A stretch of DNA of 64,000 nt. Origin: Takifugu bimaculatus (lineage: Eukaryota > Chordata > Actinopteri > Tetraodontiformes > Tetraodontidae). This document shows, in pieces, positions 12,419 through 23,768 of the stretch. The stretch is from contig CP034995.1 in the NCBI GenBank assembly GCA_004026145.2, forward strand, positions 856,001 to 920,000, read 5' to 3'. The notes beneath the pieces were generated by a model. That model ran no database searches. It saw only the letters and a list, made by a program, of their open reading frames with translations, and was not told the DNA's origin. A program made the position numbers and the translations under genes. Position 1 is the stretch's first letter. Every line of letters begins with the position of its first letter.

Positions 12419-13108
12419 TCCCTATCCATAAGAACAAGAAACATAATCACAGTGCTGAACTTTGAAGTGCAAATAAACAATGTAAAAAATAAGAATAAAA
12501 TCCTTGACCATGCCCATTTGTACAACAGCTGCAGCTAAAACGAATCTGATTGTAGAAAATGTGCAAAACAATTTGGATAGAATAATAAAATCAGCTGTTT
12601 CCCCTATGGTAACAAAATTAGACAGTTTCTGCATTTGAAAGTTAATTTAAAATGTACAGTTCATTTCAAATCTACACCTTTACCACTGAATCAGTGCCGA
12701 TTTACTGACCTCAACATCCGACAGATCCTTGATTTCAGACAGCTGCTGCAGCAAGAAGGCTGCAGGGGAATCAGACATCCTGTCTACTCCACAGTATCAA
12801 TTAAATAGCAGGTCAATTCTCTAAAGGATAACATTTCATTAAAAATAAAAGCAAATGATCTGTCCTCACTTTGTTCCCCCTTTAGAGGCGAGTTTGTCCA
12901 TCGTGCTTCTACATCAGATGAAACAGCAGTGTGGTGGCCAGAACATCATTTCTGAGGCCTGTTGTGGACTCAGTCCACATGGTGACCATCCAACAGAAAT
13001 CCAAGGAAGTCAGCAAACAAGTCAATCAAACACTCGTCTTTGGAAAACGGCCTTATACATTTGCTGTGGACTGCGAGGTGTCACAAAGGCTGCCTGGCAG
13101 TGCTGCCG

Positions 13109-15508
13109 TCACAGCGCCTGAGTTTCTGGGTGCATTAGATGGCGCACCACCAAGTCGATATTGATTATAGGACTCAGGTACAGAGCCCAGTAAAAGAGGC
13201 AGTTGCACACAAACTGAGGGATGAAAGGCCACAGGACGGCGAAGGCGAATCCCTGAGATAACATCTTCCACACGTGGCTCCACATCTTGTTGGGCAGAGA
13301 TCTAAACAAAGCGAAGACACAAATTCTAGATCTGATCTGTTGATTTTGAACTATTACGATCATGCTTTCAGGGCCAGTCCGTGCTCATGTGTACCTGATT
13401 TCAGCTCCAACACAGAGCCTCCACAGCGCGCAGCCTTCCAGCACGGACAACAGCACGGTGTTGACGATAACGAAGCGGGAGGTCCAGTAATGCACGGCCA
13501 GCCAGTCCCAGGCAAACTCCGCTATCAGCTGGTACGGAAGCAGCAGGTACTTGATGAGAAACTCTGTCCACTGTCCCAGGCTGGGCTCCAGCTGTGATGG
13601 GCAGGGGCAACCAAAACGACATTAAAAGATAAATTGTAGCTTCAGTTAAAACATACACAACATAATAACATAAGTGCAAGTGTCACACAACACTCTGGAA
13701 TGCAATTCTAGGATTACATCTGATACATCGAATAGCAGTCTGCAAAGGGTCACCTGTGTGTTGAGGAAGATGCTCTCCGAGCGCTCCGCGTGGGTGAGGG
13801 CGGGACAGCACGTGTGCAGGAATGGCAGGAAGGTTTCAGTGTAGTCGAATAAATACAGATAGAAGAGAGTGAGACGGGGTGAGCGCTTCAGAGCGTAGAG
13901 CAAGAAGAGAGACTTTCCCGCATTTGCCTCCTGAAAGAAGCAGGACAGAAAATCAGGCACAGACATTTATAATGTGGATTTATTTATATCCCTCTGGCAG
14001 AAAGCAGAGTCTTAACCTTATATTCCCAAAGGTTCTGTGGAGGTTTGACACCAAGGAGTTTAATTCTGTTCAGTTCAGCCAGAATAGCACGTTGGTGAGC
14101 CTGATTTCCGATGTTGTACGGCGGTTTTAACAGCTCCTCTTCGCCCAGCATCAAGAGCAGCCTAATGTAACGAGACGTCCCATTACACAATCGTTACATG
14201 ATCAGAACACTGTTCTGTAGGGTAGTAATCTTAATTACCTCCCGTTGACGTTCTCCTGCTGGAACGGTTCTCTGTAAAGGTGTGCCCAGGGACCCAGTTG
14301 GTCCAGCCATGACAGGACTTCCTCTGGCGTCCAGCGAGACACTGGTTTGCTGATCAGCGGATCGTGCCGCTCATCGACACCGGCGCTCCAGTGATACACC
14401 AGCACCATCACCTGGGAACACGCATGACACCAGAACACACACAGGCTCAAACTGTGTAAAAAAAGGACCCCACAATCTTTTATCACTGCTGTGTGTCCAT
14501 GATCAGGCCCACGGAGCCAAACACAACACAACAAGTCACATATCAAAGTCAAAAGAAAGAAATACTGTCATCTATTTACACTCCCAAAGGCACACGAACC
14601 CACCGCCATGTGGCAAAATACACAGTGACGTTGCTCTCAGGTTCCACATGGACAAGATAAACATGGTCTCTTCACCTAATCCAAAGAGTTGGGAAATCTT
14701 CCATCATGTAAATAAAAAGTGACGACTAAAAACGCTGAGCAGATAACAGCGAAACATCACCAATGTTTAAACACTTACAGCCACACATGAAAGGGCAGTC
14801 AGGACTCCAGAGAAGAAAATTCCTGCTCCTTTGCTCCGTTTGGTCTTGGATCTCCCCAAGTTGTCACCGTACCTAAAACACAGATATCCAGCCAGTGATC
14901 CCATTGTTCAAAAATGCGCAAAAGAATGTCTCAAACACAGTTGAAGTATTGCTTCTGCTGCATCACTTCTCAGTCCGCTACCTCTGGAAGGCCAGCAAAC
15001 TCCGGGAGATTTTGGGATTCGCCTGGATCTCTGTTCTCCTCTGTTGAACAACGCTGCTGAACAGTTTGTTAGTTGCATCCCTTGAGATGAGAACATCAAG
15101 ACCAGAGTTAAATACAACAAAGCAAAATGTGTTTTTGTGCATTGCAAAATGACCAAATCTGCATATGTATTGAGTCTTCTGCATGTTAGAAAAATGTGAA
15201 TAGTGCAGTCACATTAGGCAGTGAAAAGCACACCTCAGCAGTATGTTGATTTTAGGAAAGCCTTCCCATTTCTCCCGGCACTCAGGGCACTCATTCTTGT
15301 GAGAAGATTCCCACCACAGAGCCAGACAGTGGCGGCAGAAGTTATGGCCGCAGGTCAGGGTGGTGGGGTTCACCAAGATGTCGTAGCAGCAGTGACAGGA
15401 GAACTCGTGTTCTGAGATTTTGCTGGTGGTGGGAGTAGGCTCAGGGGATTCAGATTCTTGAGAGGACATGAATGCATCCAGACCGTCATCTGATGAATCC
15501 CACTCCAT
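13109..15508 (-). CDS. bfar: Bifunctional apoptosis regulator (RING-SAM-TM E3 ligase)
   Basis: BFAR is an ER-membrane RING E3 ubiquitin ligase linking apoptosis control and ER stress. Eight coding exons: 15508-15234, 15080-14982, 14872-14779, 14411-14239, 14161-14017, 13930-13754, 13591-13395 and 13301-13109. They join in frame to 450 residues, the same length as human. Order of parts: a C3HC4 RING near residues 30-75 (FSCHCCYDILVNP, CGHNFCRHCLALWW, CPECREKW); a first membrane segment (GIFFSGVLTALSCVAVMVLV); a SAM domain (WTPEEVLSWLDQLGPWAHLY to LGVKPPQNLWEYK); then several C-terminal membrane segments (LFLLYALKRSPRL, LYLYLFDYTETFLPF, FIPQFVCNCLFYWALYL) ending PETQAL. The ATG at 15508 lies 20 bases into its exon; the upstream exon (to 16218) adds no in-frame ATG, so this start is preferred. 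Fully intact. Confidence 0.96.
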
Positions 15509-16217
15509 CTGGGAAAAGACATCCAAGTCTAAAAACAGGATTTAACACTAAAATACCGGAAAAACTTCATGCAAGTTTTAAATCATACATGCACAGCCTA
15601 ATTACTCTGGGAGAAACGCCTAAATTCACTGCATAATTTAATGTTTTATTATGATAACCTAATCCATGTAAAGTATCACATCTAATAATTTCATTAGGTG
15701 CCTAACCAAGGGTGCTCCCCTTAGCAAAACCAAAACCACGCAACCCTTAATTTGCAAATGGAGGCCGTTAAGCTGTAATTCTTGGAAATTCTAGTTAAAC
15801 TAGTTAGAAGTGCAGTTATTGTGTTTCTTGACCTACAAGAAGCCTTTGAACACGTTTATTAATAAGAATTCTTAAAGCACATTTTAGCGATACTGACAGG
15901 GACGACGGAAAATACAATATTCGATAATGTGACAGTGGCATTTTAAAAAAATTGTTGACTGCGTAAATTTGACTTAATTCTAATGCGGTTAGGACAGGCT
16001 AGCTAGTTAGCTGCGCTCGCTAGGTCCGCAGATAACTCCAATTTACTGTTGAACGAGTTCTACAACATCACAGGTGCTACAAAAATCTACTGTCTTCGCC
16101 ACTGGAAACAACAGCAATGCATGTTTAAAAACACCAAGGCCATTTATAAAAGGAAACAGCAAGCGGTTTTGCTGAGTGCGCGCTAACAGGCGCGCTAGTA
16201 GTTGCTCAGGTATTTAC

Positions 16218-16500
16218 CTCGCTTCAGGAAAAGCTTCCGACAGATATCATGAAAGAGAAAAGCATGACTACTCGTGTCTTCCCGTTGCAAGTTCAGCCTA
16301 AACGAAGCCGCTCACGGAGTTCAAACTCATTTCTGCTGGAGTTATCGTCGCCATGGCTCCACCGTCCGTCTCTGCGGCGCTGTGCAACACGCCCACGTCA
16401 ACCACAGAGCCGCGTGTCAACACAGGCACGTCACAGGGTCGGCGGTCACGCACGCACGCACCGCACGCACGCACTCACCCAGCTGTAAAGTTGCGTCTGC
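16218..16500 (-). other. bfar: bfar 5' non-coding exon with upstream ORF
   Basis: Minus-strand CpG-rich DNA ending in GAAGCGAG/GTAAAT at 16218/16217, which splices to the acceptor at 15530-15529. It holds an 18-codon upstream reading frame at 16354-16298 (starts MATITPAEM, stops TAG) that could dampen translation. The upstream limit is approximate. Confidence 0.5.
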
Positions 16501-17461
16501 AGAGAGGAGCAGAGAGGTCTCGTCGCTCGCTGATGTTGTAACGCCCGAAAGGCGCTGCTGTTTTCGGCCCTGTGGCGTTTAAAATCCGCTTCGGTGCAAA
16601 GTTCAGATCCTTGGGTGAAGCTGACAGGCACTGCAAGAACACAGAACTTTCACACCATTCGGAACTCAGAACACGCCTGCAGGAGGGTACACACGCGGCC
16701 TCACACACACTGTAAAGATGACGCAATATGATATGGTTAGATCCGATCTGTCCATCATTTTACTGTACATTGGTGTTACTTTGGAAATGAAAGCTGGGTT
16801 GCACAATCAAAATAATCTAACACATATAGAATGGCTTTCCATGCAATGACTAGAGATTGCTTCTCCGTCAACTCGACTGATGAGGTTGTTCCTCCAGGCT
16901 GGTTCATCCAAACCCAAAATAGACTAAAATATAATTAAGAAAAATACAATTTATTCTAAATGATTAAATAAGTTCCAAGCATGTAAACTATTAACAAATT
17001 ATTGAGTCGAATAATGTAACATTTTCTTAATGGTCAAATCCCCTTGGCCTCAAATGCTAAAAAGGGCCCTATAGCTCGCAATGATAAAGGATCATTCAAA
17101 ACATTGCTGAATCCAGATTGTAATCTGTAAATTCACCAAAATGTAGCCATTTGTTCCTCGTCCTATTATCGACATTTCCAATAAAATTAATTTAAATCGA
17201 TTAATAACTTTTCGAGTTATTTTGCTTAAAGACAGGCATATATTCTGTAAGAATGGTTAAAAAGTGACCACCATCATCCAACAGGTGGCGCCCTGTGCCA
17301 CAGCGAGTGATGATGCCACCTTGGCATCTGTTGCTGCCAAAAATCCACGAAGAAGACGCTGAAGCTAGCAAAGGCTATAGGGTTCATCCACGTTCCCACA
17401 ATTTAGCCTTATTTATTATTCAGCCCGATATACATATGACATCCCTCAAATCTGCCGCATT
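16501..17461. promoter_or_regulatory. Head-to-head promoter interval, bfar and zinc-finger gene 1
   Basis: bfar reads left from about 16.5 kb and zinc-finger gene 1 reads right from about 17.4 kb, so about 1 kb separates two divergent starts. The two ends are CpG-bearing and the middle (16730-17260) is AT-rich. A shared bidirectional promoter is possible but not shown. Confidence 0.4.
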
Positions 17462-20400
17462 ATGTTTGAGGTAACACTGACGCATATCATTTCGCTTCAG
17501 TCGCTTCACAGATGACGGAATGTTTAGGATAATCGTTGAAGTAAGCTGTCACAGTTCGTTATACTGATTTGTAGGATAAAGACAATTTCCTCCACCGCTG
17601 CGAGGTGACTTGAGGTGACAGCTCCGAATTGTCAGCTTCTATTAGCCTTGCATTCATGAGCAGCTTCTACTTGCAGAATAAAAGCTCTGCATATTGCTAG
17701 TTAGCTTGTGACGCCTTTAAAAACAAACTCGTGATGCATTCTACAATGCACAACTTCTCTGGGGAAGTGATTTATTGATTGGCTCGACATCTATAAGTGC
17801 AGATGGCTGACTAAATATAGGTTTGATAACATTGCTGACATGCATGCACTATCTTAGGTTGCATGAATGTTTGTTTAAATTAGGTATTATAGTTTGCAAA
17901 ATCACAATTTTATTGTGTTATGTTTCAGACTATTTTTTAAAGAGTGAAACACGATTATTTCCTTACAGGAAATGTTTGCATATTACATAAAGTGCATTTA
18001 CATTACATAAACATTTACAATATAGTCAGTGAAATATTAAAAAGAAGGAAGTATTTAGTAGGAACCAATATTTTCTGATTTAGTTTGTGCGTAGTCGACT
18101 TTTGTGGTTCCATAGTTATTTAACAGTTATTTTATTATATATGCACATATAGTTTTTCTATTCAATGTTTGGATTTAATATTATACTTTTAATGCTAACT
18201 GTTCACCAAACACAGGTGTCTTTGATTCCTACTAGGATTCTGAAGTCGAAGATCCATTGTCACCGAGTTTAAATGAAAAGCATGATGAACAAAATTCAGA
18301 ACATCGTGAATCAGCGAGCCCCGACAATACATGGGAAGTCCCAGACATCGTCGTCATCAAAGAGGAGGAGGAGGGCTGGACTGTGAGTGAAAACAGTGAG
18401 TGGAAAAGTCTCATCTTCCCTCACAGGGTTTCATTTTGGTGACAGGGTGTTGACTTTACTGTTTGTGTCACATTAAACACAGATGAGAGTTCAGATGGAG
18501 GAAAAGTTGACCTGTGTGGGGAAAAGACGTGTGTTTCAGAGGACTCGAGTGGTCCGTCTTCGAGGGAGGGGAGTGAAACAACTGTGAGAGAAAAACCTAC
18601 GGTTTCCCACAAGTGTGGACGACTGCGGGGGAATGGAACTGTGCATCAGTCCAGTTATACAATATGTGAGAAGACTTTCGTCCACAAGAAGAACAACACA
18701 TCCAACCAGAGGTCCACGACAGACTTCAGCGATGCACAAGAACAGAATCCTGAAGTCAAACGAAGCACAGATGCAGAGCCCAACGGGACCAAACTATCAG
18801 CACTTTACCAAACAGTATGTGGAGCCATCGTTACAGATACAGTAGCCACAGTTTTACAAATATCTGTAAAACATCTGTCTTTTGTGGTCATCCAGCTGTG
18901 GTTTCACATGTCCTAAAGCGATCCTGTCATAGCAGGTGGTGTCCCTACAATGAAAAACAGATTGTGTCTCTGTATTTAGGATAGTTGTAAACAAGAGCCC
19001 CTGATCTCACAGGGACCCAAATTGGCATCAACCTCGGAGGACCAAACGCCCCATGTGACTGTCAGGTTGCAGGATGGGGAGGAAGAGGAGGAACAAGAGG
19101 AAGGAATTTGTGGTTTAATCAACTCAGATGGCAAAGTGGTTGAATGGGAACGTAAGTGAGTTTAATACCACAAGAGACCTTTTTAGGATTTATACAATTT
19201 GTCCCATCTCAGATTTTTATTTAAAAATTTTGAACCTGTAAACATATTTATTATGGTTCTACAATCCAAGTGTTTACTGTATATTCTTGTTTCTACCTTC
19301 AGAATACTCTCAGAGTCATAGATTGTCATTTTTAGCATCTCTGAACTTGAGTGGAATATTTCTGTGCAGGAAATAATCCAGGCCAGAGTCCCGATTGCAC
19401 CCAAAGTCTTCAGCACAATGAGGTAAAAATATCTCAGGCTGAGCGACGGCTGGATAAAACTCTGCTGTGCATGAAGCTAGTCATGCTAATGTTGAATGGT
19501 TTTTACTAGCAGGAACGTTCCAGGTCACAGCTTCAACAGAGAGACAGTTGCAGCCCAACACTCATTATGGAAGTTGTGGAAGTTGAAAAAGAGCCTAGAG
19601 AGGAGGCGGAGGAGAATGAGAGAGCTTCAAAGGTGGCCGCTTTCTCCTCCTCGCGCAGCGGTAAAGTCATTAGAAAAATGAAACCACTTAAAGTGGGTAG
19701 TTGGACTCAGTTCTGATCTGCTTGAGCTTCATGTTACCAGGAAAGAGACAAAGGAAAAACAAAAAGGTTCCAGAAGTTACAGTGGTCTTATTGGATGCAA
19801 ATGACACTGAGAAAAGTGCAAATCCTGGTGAGTGGAGATGACATAACCGTCCAAAATATGAAGTATATTGCTTCTTTATGCTGACTGTCAAACCTCTCTG
19901 GAATTTTTATTTCACAGTACAACACAGGGGTCGAAGAAAGAGCTCAGAAGTTCCAAATGTGCCTCGTGAAGACTTGGAGGCCGAGGCAGGTAGTGAATGC
20001 AAATTTTCTCTGTCAATTTTTAAATATTAGCACATATTATTTAGCTCTTGTGTTATGCATTATCCTTCAGTTCCACGGCGCACGCGGAAGAAGGACACAT
20101 CCCCCAGCACTCGTGGAAACAGACTCTCCAACTGCAGGTCAGGGAAAAAAGCAGTTTAGTTGGACTTTAGTCACCTTCTCTTCACTGGCTCTTTGCTTGA
20201 TCGTAAACTAACTGTATCTCCAAGAATAAAACAGTTACTTTTCCTTTTTTGTGTCAGGAAAGAGACCGTACAGAAGGAGGAAAGGTACAAAATCCTGTGC
20301 TGAGGAACAGGAGGAAAGTGCGAGTGTTTCTTCAGGTGAGACCCAGTAAACCGCTCCGCACCAACCCAGATTTAGACTTGGCATGTATCGGGACTTCAGC

Positions 20401-21557
20401 ACCATCTTGCGATTCTCTTAAACCGTGTAGTAAAGAAGCGCCCTGGCAGGAAAATGGTTTGTGTCCCCGTAAACATTCCTCCTGAGCTCTTAAAAAAGCC
20501 CAAAGAGAAGATCAGGTACCACTGCTCCGTGTGCAGCAAGGAATTCCCCCACTGCCTACAAACTGGAGAGGCACGAGCTGATCCACACAGGAGAGAAACC
20601 CTACAGCTGCTCCATCTGTGGCCGACGCTTCAACCAGAAGGGAAACCTGAAAACGCACTACAAAGTCCACTTTGGTGAGAGGATTGGCCGTGTCTACCAT
20701 GATACTTGACGGAAAAAAAGATAAATATTGAAAGATTGTGAGAGTGAAGTGTATTTTGTCTCCTTTTCTAAGGTCATAAAGGCGGCGTGGATATTGCCCG
20801 TGAGTTTAAGCCCGACGAGTCACATTTGTCTGAGTATTTAAAGTCTCTGCCAGGGGAATCCAAGATCAAATCAACACTCCATTGCCTGGAATGTGGGAAG
20901 AAATGCGAGAGTCAGTCAGCTCTGCAAGCGCATCACGTCACCACCCACACAAAGAAAACAGGTGAGGCAGAGGCAGCGGAGTGCCGCTCCGCGTCGCTTG
21001 TCTTCTGCCGCCGCTGCGGCGCTCAGTTCACTGACAAAGAGAAGCTGGAAGAGCACATGAAAACCCACATCAAAGAGAAGCGCTACTCATGTCCCGACTG
21101 TGGGAAGAAGTTCATCAATGAGAGCTACATACAGGTTCACCAGCGCATTCACACTGGGGAGAAACCGTTCCTCTGCTCCGAGTGCGGCAGAGGCTTCCAC
21201 ACGGCGTCCTCTCTCAAGCTGCACGAGATGCGGCACTCTGGAGAAAGGCCCTACGCGTGCTCCATCTGCGGGAAGACCTTCCGCATAAACTCCTATCTCA
21301 CGGCACATTACCAGACTCACATTAAAGACCGACCGTTTGTGTGTAGCGTCTGTGGGAAAGGCTACTCCAGAGCCGAGGAACTAAAGGTGCATCACAGGCT
21401 TCACACGGGAGAGAGACCCTATGAGTGCGGCCAGTGTGGGAAGCGCTTCATCTACCGTCAGGGGCTGCGGCAACACCAGCGCACCCACGCTGGCAGGCGG
21501 ATCGGACCCACGAGGCAGCTCGGCAGACCCAAGCAGGAGGCCCGACTAGACATCTGA
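17462..21557 (+). CDS. C2H2 zinc-finger protein (gene 1), 9 fingers
   Basis: Probable nuclear DNA-binding transcription factor; no orthologue recognised. Twelve coding exons: 17462-17470 (tentative ATG TTT GAG), 18236-18395, 18483-18814, 18980-19151, 19370-19422, 19513-19660, 19741-19827, 19918-19989, 20071-20137, 20258-20335, 20431-20674 and 20773-21557. They give about 734 residues if two surplus bases are discounted. The N-terminal half is acidic with IVVIKEEEEG and GLINSDGKVVEW. A series of basic modules on symmetric phase-1 exons follows (GKRQRKNKK, HRGRRKS, PRRTRKK, GKRPYRRRK, KKRPGRK). Nine C2H2 fingers come last, starting CSVCSKEF and ending with CGQCGKRFIYRQGL, with HTGEKPF-type linkers. 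Two exons (20071-20137, 67 bp; 20431-20674, 244 bp) each carry one base too many, both in a run of five C, and the frame stops unless one C is dropped. ATTAAA at 22261 is a plausible poly(A) signal. Confidence 0.85.
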
Positions 21558-22480
21558 CAGTTGGTCTGTTGGCACTTTATGACAGAAACTAACACTTCCT
21601 TCATCTACTTCCTCCTTCCATTCCTCCAATTACTGCACCCGAGAGTACAGAGTAGGCTTGGAATAGACATTTACGGAAGATTACGGTGTTTTATACTCAT
21701 GTTTTTATCCTCCTCTAATATCCCATCTGTACAGTTCGAGTGCCTTTGTATCCTGCATGCCAAATATGATTATTTAATGTTTAGAAAATATACAGATTAT
21801 TAGTATTTTAAAACCCATATCGATGGAGTACAGACACTTTTCAGGAATACATTTGAAATATTGTAACCTGTCTCAAATTTGCACTAAAGACCAGTTATTT
21901 ATAATTGGTGTTATGATATTAAATCATAGTGAATCCCTGGAATATGATTTATCCCTTGGAGATTTTTTTTTCTTTTGAATGTAAAGCAAGAAATGGTTGA
22001 ACATTTACTCCAAAGTATACAGTATTCTGTTAGTATTTATCATGCAATACGTGCAGTAAAGACTGCCAACTGCAGTTTAGGAATTGATTTTTCAGTATTT
22101 TAACATCATATTCTTAACATCATTCAGTTACAACCATCTGTTGTCCACATATCACTGTTTTACCCATAAACTGTATAATACATACAGTAAACTCAGTGGC
22201 TCCTCTTGTCTGATTTGTTTATATTAATTTTCTTATTTATATGCAGTTTTATTCCTGGGTATTAAAATTCTTTAGCTTTATCATAGAAAATAGTAGGTTT
22301 ATGTTGAATTCAGAAATGAAATCTAATTACACTTTTATTACATCATTATTATTTCAGTTCATTTATGTCAAAATGGTCATGCGTATTTTTCTATATATGA
22401 TATTGTCATATTTAGTATAATTTAAGCATACATATTTCTGAAAGAAAATAGTTTTAAATGTAACGTGAGGCTTTTATTTT
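21558..22480 (+). other. 3' UTR of zinc-finger gene 1 and AT-rich spacer
   Basis: AT-rich, no coding signal. ATTAAA at 22261-22266 may be the cleavage signal. Confidence 0.5.
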
Positions 22481-22490
22481 GGCAGAGCCA

Positions 22491-22500
22491 ACCGGAAGTA
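22491..22500 (+). promoter_or_regulatory. ETS/GABP site at zinc-finger gene 2 promoter
   Basis: ACCGGAAGTA matches the ETS/GABPA consensus, common at TATA-less housekeeping promoters. It sits at the edge of a GC-richer block (22490-23080) upstream of zinc-finger gene 2. A donor-like CCAACAG/GTTAGT at 23109 could end its first non-coding exon. Confidence 0.45.
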
Positions 22501-23768
22501 CCGACACTGCTACTAGCTGTTAGCAGCTGAGGCTAGAAAGGTTACAATCAGACCCAAATCAAGATATAACTGAACGCTTCACGTTATTTACGATTAATTT
22601 GACCCATTGTTCGAATATACTGGGCATCACAGCGAGGGAGACTTAGACACATAATTAAATAGTTTGAATAAACTTCTATTGAGCGGCTACTTTTTTTTTA
22701 ACCTAAGGGGGGGAAATCTGTTGAGGTTGGTCAAACTGTCTATTGTCCGCTTTTAAAGGGTAGCTAGCTGGGCTGGCGAGTGAGAAGAGCCGCTCGGAGA
22801 TGAGTTTCGCGAAAGAATTTAATTTGCCCTTCGCTTAGAACGGTGGCTTTGGGCGAGTTGATTAGCGGGTGTAGCTTAAGGGGGCTAATTGTTAGCTAAT
22901 TGCTAATATAAACAAAGGAAGTAGAGCCCATGTCGCTGGCTAGCTGGCTAATAACAGTTTTCTCAAAGGTAGAAGTCGTTGACCGAGGCGATGGTCACCG
23001 ACACCCCCGTCACGGCGGAGGCATTCGGAGGTCAGATTCTGGTGTCTGAACTGTTCGGTGCGTTTGTCCCCGATCGAACTGGTATTATGACAACGTAGAA
23101 ACCAACAGGTTAGTCAATTACACTGCTGTTAAACTCAAATTCCAGTTGATATGCTGGCTGAAGTGATGGAGTTAAGCAAAGAGGACCGGAGCACCACTAG
23201 GCTAAAGCTACGGAGCTAACTGGGCTAATCAATGCAGACGTAATATTCCGAGGTTTCACGTTTGTTTCCTTCGAAATTAAACTCCACCGAAACCAAAACT
23301 GCTCTTTCTGCAGTGCAACAAATGCCATGTGTTTTATTCAGTCGAACTGCAAAGGTGTTTTGGGAGGCAGGCTGTCACCAGGCCCAGTCCGGTTCAATTG
23401 CCCAGTCAAAACAAAAAGACCCTGCTGAAGTGTCCTTGAGCAGGACAATAGCTGTATTCTGAGCACCGGCTGTGCAGCCCTCCGCCCCCTGTAGAGGGGG
23501 CAGATGAGACGTCCCTATTCGTGACTGAAGCAGCCAAAAATCACAACCTCACATTGACGAACAGGCAAATCTTTTTAACCTTGAATCGTAACAAACAAAA
23601 ACTGTGATCCATTCAACAGTGATATCCCCCATTCACCATACGGTCAGAATCAACAGTATATGCAACGACAACAGTCGTTGGAAGATAAATATACGCGCGA
23701 ATTAAAACGTAGGAGAACTGTACAGCTAATGATGAACATTTACCTGTGCAGGGTTGCTCATGTGAGAG

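Noticed and set aside
22991..23095. Plus-strand ATG reading frame upstream of zinc-finger gene 2 (MVTDTPVTAEAFGG)
   Set aside because: Splicing it to the next exon gives an immediate stop in the tested phase, and the downstream ATG at 23769 fits better. At most an upstream ORF.
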